DNA from: Methylobacterium sp. GXS13
GTDB taxonomy: Bacteria > Pseudomonadota > Alphaproteobacteria > Rhizobiales > Beijerinckiaceae
Length of the DNA: 64,000 nt
Direction of reading: 5' to 3'
Assembly: GCF_001455965.1 (NCBI RefSeq)
Contig: NZ_LKKO01000018.1
Span: 1 to 64,000 of the forward strand
The position numbers and the translations under genes are program-made. A model generated the notes under the pieces. That model had not been told where the DNA came from, ran no database searches, and was given only the letters and a program-made list of their open reading frames with translations. Positions 37,930-46,420 of this stretch are shown here, in pieces. Position 1 is the stretch's first letter. Each line of letters begins with the position of its first letter.

Positions 37930-38359
37930 GGTTCTCTCGCTGCCATAGCGGCTGCAGATTTTTGAACTGACACAACTCCAAGAGCTCAGCCTCAGATCGG
38001 GCTGCAGAGAGAGGTACGATGTGATCGACCTCCCATTGCCCGTAACGTGACCACACCATGCCCTCCCTGAAGCGAGCTGAGATATGCTCACGCAGGGCTG
38101 CATGATCACACCCCAGGGCTTGTCTGGGACTATGCCGTCCCCTGAACACCTGACCAGTCCTGCGCTGCACGCTTCGGTACATGCGGTACGAAGGATCGTC
38201 TTGTGATCGGGCAGCCTCCCTCGATCGAGCTTTCTCGGCGTTGCAAGCCACACACTGCTTGTTGGACACATACCGCTCGTCGTGGTGACCGAACCGGCAA
38301 GCTTCGCCGGTTCTGTAGCGTGTCCAACCCTTTTCCTTAGCTTGCTCCCTGCTGATAAT
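37910..38359 (-). CDS. HNH endonuclease, probable ATT start
   Basis: The conserved part has CRFGHHDERY and CVACNAEKAR (paired zinc-binding Cys motifs) and the HNH core WEVDHIVPLSAARSEAELL then CQFKNLQPLWQRENQKKG. Phage and satellite HNH proteins of this group typically begin ISR-x-x-A-x-x-x-G-x-x-R-Y. That sequence (ISREQAKEKGWTRYRTGEAC) is present in frame but preceded by ATT at 38359-38357, itself after a TAG stop. So either ATT is the start (149 residues) or the start was mutated; a GTG at 38269 would remove the first Cys pair. It likely nicks or cleaves DNA. Convergent with the DUF262 gene. Confidence 0.82.
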   Translation of the reverse strand: MISREQAKEKGWTRYRTGEACRFGHHDERYVSNKQCVACNAEKARSREAARSQDDPSYRMYRSVQRRTGQVFRGRHSPRQALGCDHAALREHISARFREGMVWSRYGQWEVDHIVPLSAARSEAELLELCQFKNLQPLWQRENQKKGGA

Positions 38360-38401
38360 CTACTGGCGAGAATTCGCCGTTCCGCTCAAGGCTACGGGCC
38401 C

Positions 38402-40270
38402 TCAAGCCGCCACGCTGAAGCGACACTGCGCGCTCCTTCCGCATTCAGAAATGTATGTTACCCCGTAGCCGCGTACTGTCTTAGCCATTTCCGAGTTTGG
38501 CCTGCTCAGCTCCTGCACGAAGCGGGAGTATGATGTACTGGACACATCAGCCATCTTCCGAACTTCGGAACTCAGGTGCTCCCCAGGTGCAAGTGAGCTC
38601 AGCGCTTTAAGGACCTTATTAGCGGAAGGCGTTGTCTTTGTCTTCCTACTACTCGCCTTCAGTTCCCATTCTCGCACGACGACTCCAGGCATCTCGTCTA
38701 TAAGCTGCGCAATGAGATCTTCACCAGCTTCCCCCTTCTGACACAGGATAAACACGTCCGTTGGCTCGCAGCCTCCGTTTGCATCAACCATCTGCCGGCA
38801 TCTGACCCGATTGATGGCTTGGATCACTTCGATGACATTGTACGAGGCAATCAGCTTCGAGCTTACAGAAGCCCTATCGAGAAAATTGTCGTCAAGCCTA
38901 TGCGTTTCGGCATTCGCGGAACGTGGCAATAAAGCTGCACAGATCTGTGTTGGGACGATTGGATTTAGGTATGGCAGCCCAAATATGACGACCGTTGAGC
39001 CTTTGTACCAGTCGTTCTTTCCAGTTATGTTTCCGTAGTGAGCAGTGTGGCACGACCCGAGATTGGTGACAGCTTCGCGTATGGCATCCTCTGCATCTTT
39101 ATGGCAGCAAACAAGGACATCCTTATCATCGCCCCGAAGCATTGATACCGAGTTTGCTATCCCGGGCCAATCATTTGCAGCATTCTTTGTTAGATAGTGC
39201 TTACCTACTTGGTGACCCTTCGATACCCAAAGGGTGACCTTATTGTAGGTCCGAAGCTTTCGGCTCGGACGGATGATTGACATGCGCGCAGGAAGCAGTT
39301 CGTACCTCTTGTCTTTGGAAGCAGTCGCATCAAGGATAACCCCGCCTATGTCATCTGGGATCGCTGGCTCAGAAGCGGATATAGTGACGACATTGCCGGA
39401 TTTAGTCGTGAAAGCGTTCCCGATCCGCTTTATCTGGCTGAGCTCGTTAATAACAGCCCGGCAAGATTCCAATTCTTTCCTCGGATCCGTATCCTTACGG
39501 CAGAATGATTGCAGATCGTCCGGTCTAACTGCCCGAAAACAGGAGGATATATCCCTATATACAAGCTCCGAAAGCCTGAGCATTAGCTCTTTGCTCAAGA
39601 AAGAATCCTTCTGAGCTTCTGCCGTTTGTACCATCTTCATAGTGGCTAAGAGCTTGGCAGTAAGTTCTTCTATTTCTCGCAGACCCGGATGGATGGAATT
39701 CCGTAGGACGTTATGGAGCACTCCGATATCATGCTGCGTGAGGCTGAACGACCTTACCAAAGGAAAAGCTTCGTCGATCACTACAAGCTGTCGGCGCCCG
39801 TACCGCCAATTGTCTAGGTATCGTATATCGGTACCAGACGACCATCCGTTTAGATGATTGAAGAACGCCTGATCAAGACCGGAATGCGTGATGGATAGCA
39901 CAGCACACTGCGTGATAGCATCCGTATTGATCGATGTATCACTGTGAGCAGCTAAAGCTCTAGTTTCTGAGGCGATATAGTTGATATCTTGGGCCATTTT
40001 GTTGGCTTGATCGATTGTTCGACTTACTATCAGTACGCCGCCATGATCCGTATTGTCTGTCATAGCACAGTAAATAGACAGAGCTTCTGTCTTGCCAATT
40101 CCCGTAGGCAGACATAGAACATCCCAACTCCCATCCCTCCGGGCCTTGGCCTTGTTTAGAACGTCTGCATACATCTCCCATGTTTGATTCTGGGCTTGGC
40201 TAACTGGTCTACCCTGCATCAGCCTACGAGCTGATAAGCTTTTCGCGAAATATACGGGACAAGGTCCCAT
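38402..40270 (-). CDS. SF2 helicase-like ATPase with C-terminal winged-helix-like region
   Basis: Encodes 622 residues from the ATG at 40270 (AAGGGAGACTTG upstream). Walker A is LPTGIGKTEAL (~54-64), motif Ia IVSRTIDQANKMAQ (~81-94), motif II VVIDEAF (~163-169; DEAF instead of DEAD/DEAH), motif III-like VTISAS, and motif VI IEVIQAINRVRCRQ in the second RecA domain, so it is a helicase-type translocase. The final ~90 residues (SANKVLKALSSLAPGEHLS, VRKMADVSSTSYSRFVQEL) look like a winged helix. No nuclease domain. It may replicate the island or serve as a defence translocase; it is convergent-spaced 42 bases from the HNH gene on the same strand, so possibly one operon. Confidence 0.75.
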   Translation of the reverse strand: MGPCPVYFAKSLSARRLMQGRPVSQAQNQTWEMYADVLNKAKARRDGSWDVLCLPTGIGKTEALSIYCAMTDNTDHGGVLIVSRTIDQANKMAQDINYIASETRALAAHSDTSINTDAITQCAVLSITHSGLDQAFFNHLNGWSSGTDIRYLDNWRYGRRQLVVIDEAFPLVRSFSLTQHDIGVLHNVLRNSIHPGLREIEELTAKLLATMKMVQTAEAQKDSFLSKELMLRLSELVYRDISSCFRAVRPDDLQSFCRKDTDPRKELESCRAVINELSQIKRIGNAFTTKSGNVVTISASEPAIPDDIGGVILDATASKDKRYELLPARMSIIRPSRKLRTYNKVTLWVSKGHQVGKHYLTKNAANDWPGIANSVSMLRGDDKDVLVCCHKDAEDAIREAVTNLGSCHTAHYGNITGKNDWYKGSTVVIFGLPYLNPIVPTQICAALLPRSANAETHRLDDNFLDRASVSSKLIASYNVIEVIQAINRVRCRQMVDANGGCEPTDVFILCQKGEAGEDLIAQLIDEMPGVVVREWELKASSRKTKTTPSANKVLKALSSLAPGEHLSSEVRKMADVSSTSYSRFVQELSRPNSEMAKTVRGYGVTYISECGRSAQCRFSVAA

Positions 40271-40655
40271 CAAGTCTCCCTTCGCTGAAAGGTTGTTACA
40301 TCGGTGCTGCAAGCGACCCAAAACGGCCCCAGATTTCCCTAAAAGGAGAGAAGCCTGAAAATTGGGGAGATTTGCTGCGAGAATCGAAATTCCGGAACAT
40401 CCTGGTCGCCAAGCGGCCTGCTATTCCACCTATGAAGGATACAGCCTCATTTGCTCCCAATCTTATGTGTTGCCTGATCTTCTATCGGCGATGAATACGT
40501 AGCTACTTACTGAATTAATGTTCCATGCGCAGCATTGAGCTACAATCCCAAATCAGGGCGACAAATTCATGCTGGCACCATCGTATCGACGATCTATGTG
40601 CAGATCTGGCCTTGAACTTGTTGCTCAGCCTAGCGCAATACCTGCTATTTTCGGT
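40271..40655. other. Island intergenic region between integrase and helicase gene
   Basis: About 385 bases, AT-rich, without a convincing gene. It should carry the promoter of the helicase/HNH unit. No inverted repeat, iteron or excisionase gene was recognised. Confidence 0.5.
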
Positions 40656-41720
40656 CTAATGATCCTGATCGTAGCCGGGCTGCATGCTTCGTTTCTGTAG
40701 TTTTACGACGATAGATTCGGGCTTAAGGTGCGTGTAGCGGAACAACATCCGCATATCTCTGTGCCCACTTATGAGGGCTACTTCTGCGGTACTCAGTCCG
40801 AGTTCGAAGAACCGGCTAACGGCCTCATGGCGCAGATCGTGGAAGCGAAGATCGAGGATCTCCGGCTGTGAGCGGGAAGCCCGTAGCTTGCATCGCTGCC
40901 AAGCCAGTTGGAAGGCATCGGGTTTGACCCAGAAAAGCCGTCCCGCGTTCCGAGCCTCTGGTGCGTGTTGTCTCTCTGTAAGGATCGAGACCGCTTTGGA
41001 TGTAAGCGGGATACGACGGGAAATGCCGGTTTTTGTCCGTGGGATCGTCAGTAGGCCGGCTCTGAGATCAACATCGGACCAGCGCACGTTGAGGAGCTCA
41101 CCCCGGCGCATCCCGGTCTCGATAGCGAGCTGGATTGCAGCTCTGAGCCATGTGGTTCGGCCGATCGAGCTGGGCTGCAGTAGGCTGTCCAACTCACCTT
41201 CTGCGAGCCGCCTCGTACGTCCCTCCGGTGCAGGCGGCTTTCGTACCTTCGCAAGGGGGTTTGCGGGCATTGGTATGTCCCACTCGTCTCTAGCCGTCTC
41301 GAACACGGAGCGGAGCAGGCCAAGTTCACGGATGATTGTCCCCGGGCTTACCTGCCCTGCGCGGTCGTCGCGGTAGCGGCTGAACACCTGAGGTGTAACA
41401 TCAGACAGGGGCAGGGATGCCCAGGGCTGGCCCAGGAAGGCGTTCAGCCGGTTTACCTCTGGGATGTGCCCGCGTTTGCGAGGCGTCACTGTATCCCTAT
41501 AGCGCGTCAGCAGGGCTGCGATTGTCGTGCTGGCGAGCAGCTTGGCATCGGCGCGCGCGTCCGAGACCAGCTGCGCCTCAGCGGCATCAAGCTCAGCCTC
41601 AACATCTCGTATCCAGCGCTGGGCCTCGGGTTTGGTAGCGAAGCTACGGGCGCGCGAGGGATGTCCGGTCCTGCGGACCTGTGCTTGCCACTTGCCGTTC
41701 CGCTTGCGGACGGTAGCCAT
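40656..41720 (-). CDS. int: Tyrosine site-specific integrase
   Basis: Encodes 354 residues. The N-terminal arm-binding/SAM-like part starts [20 protein letters not shown] (often seen in tRNA-targeting integrases). The catalytic domain has [14 protein letters not shown] (Arg205), [15 protein letters not shown] (Lys230), [12 protein letters not shown] (His294, Arg297), [10 protein letters not shown] (His320) and FRYTHLKPE (Tyr329 nucleophile), so all catalytic residues are present. It ends 105 bases from the intact tRNA-Arg and points away from it. It would catalyse integration/excision between the 54-bp att repeats. No excisionase was found. Confidence 0.95.
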   Translation of the reverse strand: MATVRKRNGKWQAQVRRTGHPSRARSFATKPEAQRWIRDVEAELDAAEAQLVSDARADAKLLASTTIAALLTRYRDTVTPRKRGHIPEVNRLNAFLGQPWASLPLSDVTPQVFSRYRDDRAGQVSPGTIIRELGLLRSVFETARDEWDIPMPANPLAKVRKPPAPEGRTRRLAEGELDSLLQPSSIGRTTWLRAAIQLAIETGMRRGELLNVRWSDVDLRAGLLTIPRTKTGISRRIPLTSKAVSILTERQHAPEARNAGRLFWVKPDAFQLAWQRCKLRASRSQPEILDLRFHDLRHEAVSRFFELGLSTAEVALISGHRDMRMLFRYTHLKPESIVVKLQKRSMQPGYDQDH

Positions 41721-41739
41721 CAGATTTCCTCACAGCTGG

Positions 41740-41755
41740 GACCGATTTGGGACCG
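41740..41755. repeat. 16-bp repeat, integrase side
   Basis: Second copy of the 16-bp word found at 28613-28628, located between the integrase start (41720) and attR (41825). Candidate arm-type site for integrase or its regulator. Confidence 0.55.
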
Positions 41756-41824
41756 GCTGATGTTGAGGAGCTTGTCTGGCGCTCAAACCAAGGCGCTAAG
41801 GCCTTGCTTTTCCGAGGAGATTTG

Positions 41825-41878
41825 TTGGCGCACCCGACACGATTCGAACGTGTGACCTTTGCCTTCGGAGGGCAACGC
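41825..41878. repeat. Right attachment site (attR) within tRNA-Arg
   Basis: Fifty-four bases identical to 28421-28474, overlapping the 3' two thirds of the tRNA-Arg(CCG) gene. Integration therefore rebuilt a functional tRNA with the element-supplied 3' end. Confidence 0.93.
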
Positions 41879-41902
41879 TCTATCCAGCTGAGCTACGGGT
41901 GC
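41826..41902 (-). tRNA. tRNA-Arg (anticodon CCG)
   Basis: On the minus strand: acceptor GCACCCG with CGGGTGC, D-arm AGCTCAGCTGGATAGAGC, anticodon stem TTGCC/GGCAA with loop CTCCGAA (anticodon CCG), T-arm GTTCGAATC, and an encoded CCA. It reads the Arg codon CGG and is the integration target of the island. Confidence 0.96.
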
Positions 41903-42121
41903 TAACCGCGCCGATTCCCTAACCCAACAGCGCCGCCAGCGCAACGGCTTGGGTGCACCTGGAGGCCAAACCGTGTCCGGGGGCTGTGTCGGGTCGGGCA
42001 TCGAAGATCGGGGCCCCGGCCAGAAGTACGACGGTTGCCGGGTGTTGCCCGGGCGGCCTTGTGTTCACAGGCCGTTTGCCCGCCCCTGGACATCATTCGG
42101 GGGATCACGGGGCGGGGGCGG

Positions 42122-43210
42122 GTGTCGCAAGAGGTCAGCAGGGGAGACCGGGCCGCGAACAATTTCGGCTCGCTGCGCGTGCTCTTCGCCATCCTGGTCG
42201 TTCTTTCGCACGCACCGGAGCTGGCGGACGGCAATCGGTCGCGGGAATGGCTCACGCAGGTGTTCGGCACGCTGTCGCTCGGCGAGATCGCGGTCGACGG
42301 TTTCTTCCTGGTCAGCGGCTATCTGATCACCGCGAGCTATCGCGCCAAGCGTTCGTTCTCCGATTTCGTGATGCGGCGGGCGAGGCGAATCTATCCGGGC
42401 TTCGTGGTGGCGTCCCTGGTCTGCATCGCCGTCGTCGCCCCTTTGAGCGGGGGGAACGTCGCGGCGGTCTCGCCGGTGGAGACCGTGCTGCGGCTGTCGC
42501 TGCTGCTGATGCCCATGGTCCCGGGTGCATTCGAGGGGCTTCCCTACCCGATGCTCAACGGTGCGCTCTGGACGATTCCCTGTGAGTTCGGCTGCTACCT
42601 TCTCCTCGGCCTTGTCGGCACCGCACGCGCCCTGCGGCGGCGGGGCGGCCATCACGTGCTGCTCGCCGGCCTCGGAGGGCTCTTGATGCTGCGCCGGCTT
42701 TACCTGCCGATAGGCGCGCCGGGCGACGGGCTCGGCGCCCTGTCGGAGATGATCCGCCTGAGCTTCGTGTTCTGTTGCGGCGGGGCCTTCCGGCTGTTCG
42801 GCGACCGGATCGCCTATACCGGCCGGGGCGCGAGCCTCGCCGCGCTGCTGCTTCTGCCGCTGATGTTCAGCCCACCGCTGGCCGAACCCGCCTTCGCGAT
42901 CCTCGGCGGCTACCTGATCTTCTGGTTCGCCCTGGCGGTGCGCCCGAACCTTCTCAGCCGCGCAACCGCGCAGGTCGACGCCTCGTACGGGATCTATCTC
43001 TACGCTTGGCCCGTGCAGAACCTGCTGGTTGCCCGGCTGCCGGGACTCTCGCCCTGGATGGCCGCGCTCCTCGCCCTTGCGGCGGCCATCCCCCTGGGCT
43101 TCCTGAGCTGGTATCTGGTCGAAAAGCCGATGCTCCGTGACCGGCCCGGCGGATCTGGGGGCCAGGAATCCGGCGACGCGCTGACGGCCAGGCCTGCGCT
43201 CAGCCCGTGA
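42122..43210 (+). CDS. Acyltransferase 3 family membrane protein
   Basis: About 362 residues from GTG 42122 (an upstream in-frame ATG at 42035 is possible). The AT3 signatures are SLRVLFAILVVLSHAPEL (catalytic His) and VDGFFLVSGYLITASY, plus FVMRRARRIYPGFVVAS (R-R-x-x-R-I-x-P). About ten transmembrane helices follow, ending SWYLVEKPMLRDRPG. Such enzymes O-acylate (usually acetylate) surface polysaccharides at the inner membrane. It lies directly beyond the tRNA-Arg target. Monocistronic or leading the downstream small genes. Confidence 0.88.
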   Translation: MSQEVSRGDRAANNFGSLRVLFAILVVLSHAPELADGNRSREWLTQVFGTLSLGEIAVDGFFLVSGYLITASYRAKRSFSDFVMRRARRIYPGFVVASLVCIAVVAPLSGGNVAAVSPVETVLRLSLLLMPMVPGAFEGLPYPMLNGALWTIPCEFGCYLLLGLVGTARALRRRGGHHVLLAGLGGLLMLRRLYLPIGAPGDGLGALSEMIRLSFVFCCGGAFRLFGDRIAYTGRGASLAALLLLPLMFSPPLAEPAFAILGGYLIFWFALAVRPNLLSRATAQVDASYGIYLYAWPVQNLLVARLPGLSPWMAALLALAAAIPLGFLSWYLVEKPMLRDRPGGSGGQESGDALTARPALSP

Positions 43211-43290
43211 GGGGCCGGTAACCGCTGGCGGTCACGCGCGTTTTCAGAGGGAACGCGGGCTGCAGGGGGCGGGCAGGGGCGGGGGCACGG

Positions 43291-43719
43291 ATGTCGCAGA
43301 CGATCGATCGCGGGACGTTGGATCGGCTGATCGGCCTCGGCCGGGCGCGTGGTGAACTCACGGCCCAGGATCTCCAGGCCACGCTGCCGGTCGACAGCAT
43401 GGATGTCGATGCCCTCGTGCTGGTGATGCTGGAACTCGACGCCGCGGGGGTCAGCGTCGAGCCGGAGGCCTTCGGGCCGCCCGTGGACCGGCCGGTCCCG
43501 GGATCGGTGTTGCTGCCGGCGCAGCGTTCCGGGACGCAGCCTCTGGTCCTGCCCGCGGGCGGGACGGGCGCGCCGCCCTGGCTGACTGAGCCCGCGCCGG
43601 GTCCAGCCGCCACCCCGACCGAGCGAGATCCGGACGAAGGCCGGGACGTCACCCGGGCCGTCGCCTTCGCGGGCCTCGCGACTCTGCTCGTGCTCGGCGC
43701 CGTGTCGCTGTTGCTATGA
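43291..43719 (+). CDS. Sigma-70 region 1.1-like domain fused to a transmembrane tail
   Basis: Encodes 142 residues. Residues ~7-57 (LDRLIGLGRARGELTAQDLQ, then LPVDSMDVDALVLVMLELDA and AGVSVEP) match sigma-70 region 1.1, the domain that occupies the polymerase DNA channel in free holoenzyme. No sigma region 2-4 follows; instead a Pro/Gly-rich linker and one C-terminal helix (AVAFAGLATLLVLGAVSLLL) make it a tail-anchored membrane protein. Function unknown; possibly a membrane-tethered RNA polymerase or stress regulator. The gene downstream starts within the stop (ATGATG). Confidence 0.7.
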   Translation: MSQTIDRGTLDRLIGLGRARGELTAQDLQATLPVDSMDVDALVLVMLELDAAGVSVEPEAFGPPVDRPVPGSVLLPAQRSGTQPLVLPAGGTGAPPWLTEPAPGPAATPTERDPDEGRDVTRAVAFAGLATLLVLGAVSLLL

Positions 43720-43808
43720 TGCCTAGCCGCGGGGCTCCGCGCCGGAACGCTTCCGCGACCGACCCCGTTGGCCCCGGTCCTGGCGGACCAAGAGGACGAA
43801 CTCCAACC

Positions 43809-44198
43809 ATGCGTCAACGAGCCGACAATACCCTGGCCCTGCTGGTCTCGGCCCTGCGCGAGAGCGCAGCGCATATGGAGGCGCTGCTGACGCTGGCGCG
43901 GACCGAGATCGACGGCAACGTCCGGGCCATCGTCTCGCTGATCGCGATCGTGGGCACGATCCCCGTCCTGCTGATCGTTACCTTCTTCCTCGGGCTCGAC
44001 GCGGTGGTGAAGCTGCTCGCCGTGCCGTTCGGCTCCGAGGCACCGGCAGCGCTGATCGTCGCGGCGCCATTCCTGATCGTGGCGCTCGGACTCGGCTGGC
44101 TCGGCCTGCGCCGGATGGCGCTCTCGAATCTGGAGCCGTGGCGGACCTGGCGGCAGCTGAAGCAGGATGCCCGCGAGGTGGTGCGGACCCGGGCCTGA
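43809..44198 (+). CDS. YqjE/phage-holin-like (DUF1469-type) membrane protein
   Basis: About 129 residues from ATG 43809 (AGAGGA ~12 bases upstream; an alternative ATG at 43716 overlaps the previous stop and would add a disordered 31-residue extension). Two long hydrophobic helices (AIVSLIAIVGTIPVLLIVTF, ALIVAAPFLIVALGLGWLGL) flanked by polar helices, as in YqjE family proteins, which co-occur with YqjD/ElaB membrane-anchored ribosome-hibernation proteins. Integral inner-membrane. Coupled to the sigma-1.1-like gene. Confidence 0.7.
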   Translation: MRQRADNTLALLVSALRESAAHMEALLTLARTEIDGNVRAIVSLIAIVGTIPVLLIVTFFLGLDAVVKLLAVPFGSEAPAALIVAAPFLIVALGLGWLGLRRMALSNLEPWRTWRQLKQDAREVVRTRA

Positions 44199-44235
44199 CG
44201 CGCGGGCAGTCCTGCCTCCGGGATCGCGACAGGCG

Positions 44236-45939
44236 TTACTGCGTCGGCGCCAGGATCGCGCTCAGTCCCGGCGCGAGCGGCACATCGAGGTGGCAGCGCA
44301 GGCCGTCGGCCTCGAAGGCGAGGTCGACATGGCCGTCGAGCTCACGCCGCACCCCGCCGGAAATCAGGCGCGTTCCAAAACCGGCCCGGGCCGGTGGCTG
44401 CCCGCGCGGGCCGCCGCTCTCCCGCCAGGTGAGCTGCAGGCGCGGCGTCTCGCCCTCCTGCGTGACGAGGGACCACGAGACCCGCACGCGTCCCCCGGGG
44501 GCCGAGAGCGCGCCGTACTTGGCCGCGTTCGTGGTCAGTTCGTGGATCGTCATCCCCAGGGCCAGCACATGCCGGGGGGACAGGGAGATGTCCGGCCCGT
44601 CGAGGCCGATCTGATCGCCGCCCGTACGATAAGGGCTCAGCTCGCTCTCCAGCACCTCGCGCAAGGAGGCGCCGCTCCAATCCTCGCGGGTCAGGAGATC
44701 GTGGGTCTTCGAGAGGGCCAGGATCCGCGCCTCCAGCCCCCCATCGGCCCCCCGGGACTGGCGGGCCAGCGCCTGCACGGTGGCCAGGGTGTTCTTCACC
44801 CGATGGTTCAATTCGTGCAGCATCGTCACCTGCTGCTCCTGAAGGGCGCGCCCGCGGCGGATCTCGGCGTGCAGATCATCGGCGTTGCGCTGGAGCGTGC
44901 CGGCCATGACGTCGAGCTTGCCCCCGAGGCGTCCGAACTCCGTCATACCGCGCAGGCCCGTGCGGGCGGTTAGGTCGCCGGCCTGCCAGGCGGCTGCGAT
45001 CCTGAGCAGGCGATCGATCGGGCGGCGGATGAACATCCGACCGGCCAACAGCGCCGCCGCCAGCGCCAGTACCGCGCCCAGGACGATCAGCACCAACCCG
45101 CGGCGCGTGGCGGCGTCGATATCCGCGAAGGCCGCCGCGCTGTCGCGTCCGACCATCAGGCGCACCCCCGCGAGCGGTCCGCCCGGCATGGCCGTTGCGA
45201 TGATTCGCTTGCGGCCGTCGAGGCCCTCGGCGATGCGAACGTCGCCGTCCCCGGCCGTCAGCATCACGGCGCGTTCCGGCGGGATCGGCTTGCCGATCCA
45301 GTCCGCCCCATTCGGCCGCCGCGCGATGATGAGGCCGTCGCGGTCCGTCACCGTGATGGCCGTCTCCGCCTGGTGCAATGTCTGCTCCAGGTGATCGGAC
45401 AGCCAGTCGAGATCGACGGCGGCCAGGAGGAGGCCCGTGGCCGGGCCGTCGATCGCGTCCCCGCCGGCCACAACCCGGGCGAAGTGGATCGAAGGTCGGT
45501 TCGATACCGTCCCCAGCGTGTAGCCTCCGACCGCGAAGCCGCCCGCCTCCAGGGCGCGGCGATGATAGGCCCGCGCGCCGGTCGAGTAGGATCCCGGCGC
45601 CGAACCGGCGCTGTCGCAGATCACGCTGCCGCCGGGATCCGTAAGCGCGATCAGGATCACGTGCGGGAGCCGAGCCGCGGATCGCTTCAGGTAGGCCGTG
45701 CAGGCGGCGGGGTCGCGCACCTGCACAGACGGATCTCCGGAGATCAGATCGAGGGCCTGCCGCATCCGCTCCGAGAGCTGGGAAAAATCCTCGGCGGCGC
45801 CGCGGACGGTGGCAAGGGCGTCGGCCCGGAGCGCCGCGTCGCGGCTCGTCCGCAGGGCGACCTCGTTGTAGCCCTGGATCGCCAGCGCCGGGGTGAGCGC
45901 CAGCAGCACCAGTAGCAGGATACGCGTGGTGAGCGACAT
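44236..45939 (-). CDS. HWE-type membrane sensor histidine kinase
   Basis: Encodes 567 residues. The N-terminal transmembrane helix (MSLTTRILLLVLLALTPALA), a periplasmic Cache-like sensor (~25-275), a second helix (GLVLIVLGAVLALAAALLAG) and a HAMP (RPIDRLLRIAAAWQAGDLTA) precede the kinase core. MLHELNHRVKNTLATVQALA is the HWE/HisKA_2 phosphoacceptor box, MTIHELTTNAAKYGALS the N-box, and WRESGGP gives the W-x-E motif. Such kinases often feed the general stress response (PhyR). The cognate regulator is not obvious nearby. It is convergent with the YqjE-type gene. Confidence 0.92.
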   Translation of the reverse strand: MSLTTRILLLVLLALTPALAIQGYNEVALRTSRDAALRADALATVRGAAEDFSQLSERMRQALDLISGDPSVQVRDPAACTAYLKRSAARLPHVILIALTDPGGSVICDSAGSAPGSYSTGARAYHRRALEAGGFAVGGYTLGTVSNRPSIHFARVVAGGDAIDGPATGLLLAAVDLDWLSDHLEQTLHQAETAITVTDRDGLIIARRPNGADWIGKPIPPERAVMLTAGDGDVRIAEGLDGRKRIIATAMPGGPLAGVRLMVGRDSAAAFADIDAATRRGLVLIVLGAVLALAAALLAGRMFIRRPIDRLLRIAAAWQAGDLTARTGLRGMTEFGRLGGKLDVMAGTLQRNADDLHAEIRRGRALQEQQVTMLHELNHRVKNTLATVQALARQSRGADGGLEARILALSKTHDLLTREDWSGASLREVLESELSPYRTGGDQIGLDGPDISLSPRHVLALGMTIHELTTNAAKYGALSAPGGRVRVSWSLVTQEGETPRLQLTWRESGGPRGQPPARAGFGTRLISGGVRRELDGHVDLAFEADGLRCHLDVPLAPGLSAILAPTQ

Positions 45940-45945
45940 CGGCGG

Positions 45946-46275
45946 TCAGTCGAGACCCGCGCCGGAATGCGCAGCCTGGAGCGCGGCGCCTCCGACGTCG
46001 ACCGGAACCTCCACGATCAGGTCGCGCAAAGCCGGCTCATCCTCTGCCACGCGCACGCTGTCGCTGCGCCCGGTCTGGTGCGCTTCGGTCAGGCCTGCCG
46101 TCGCCGTCTCGGGTGCCACGACGGCGGCGTGCCCCGACAGATAGAGCTTGACCGTCCGGGTGCAAACCGACTCGGCGTCGATACGGCCATGTCCCGCCGG
46201 CTCGATCAAACCGTCGTTCCTCGACAGGCTGGCGCAGAGCGGCACGAAGGCCTCGGCGGCGCGCTTCAAGCTCAC
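45946..46275 (-). CDS. Hypothetical protein, 109 residues
   Basis: Tentative start GTG 46275. The sequence begins VSLKRAAEAFVPLCASLSRN and ends RDLIVEVPVDVGGAALQAA followed by HSGAGLD; the ending looks like natural protein, with two Cys in the middle (CASLS, VCTRTVKLYLSG). No domain recognised. It stands six bases upstream of the kinase start, so it may be its co-transcribed partner (a periplasmic sensor subunit is conceivable, but unsupported by a signal peptide). Confidence 0.4.
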   Translation of the reverse strand: MSLKRAAEAFVPLCASLSRNDGLIEPAGHGRIDAESVCTRTVKLYLSGHAAVVAPETATAGLTEAHQTGRSDSVRVAEDEPALRDLIVEVPVDVGGAALQAAHSGAGLD

Positions 46276-46420
46276 GGCGCGCGGGCAGTGCGATATCGCC
46301 CGGGCACAGCCGGAGGAGCGATAGGGGAGAGTTCGAAGGCGGGACGCCGGCTCATCTCGGCCTTGTTGCAGAACCGCCTGACGCTCGCCAGCCCGCAGAT
46401 GGCCTCGGAGGCCGACTGCC

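Larger units (their letters stand above)
28421..41878. mobile_element. Integrative genomic island in tRNA-Arg(CCG)
   Basis: A 54-bp perfect direct repeat (28421-28474 and 41825-41878) brackets 13.4 kb that is clearly AT-richer than the flanks. The right copy is the 3' part of an intact tRNA-Arg gene, and a tyrosine integrase lies directly beside it, the classic tRNA-targeted island layout. Cargo: a small RHH-like gene, IS66 and IS3 remnants, a giant oxidoreductase/NTPase/HEAT protein, a Rel/DUF262 pair, an HNH nuclease and a helicase-like protein. No relaxase, type IV secretion or phage structural gene is seen, so it is not self-conjugative. I infer a defence island. Confidence 0.92.

Noticed and set aside
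28421-41878. Prophage
   Set aside because: An integrase and HNH gene are present but no capsid, terminase, tail or lysis genes were recognised.
43809-44198. Phage holin
   Set aside because: The holin-like label reflects the two-helix YqjE family; no lysis or phage genes are nearby.
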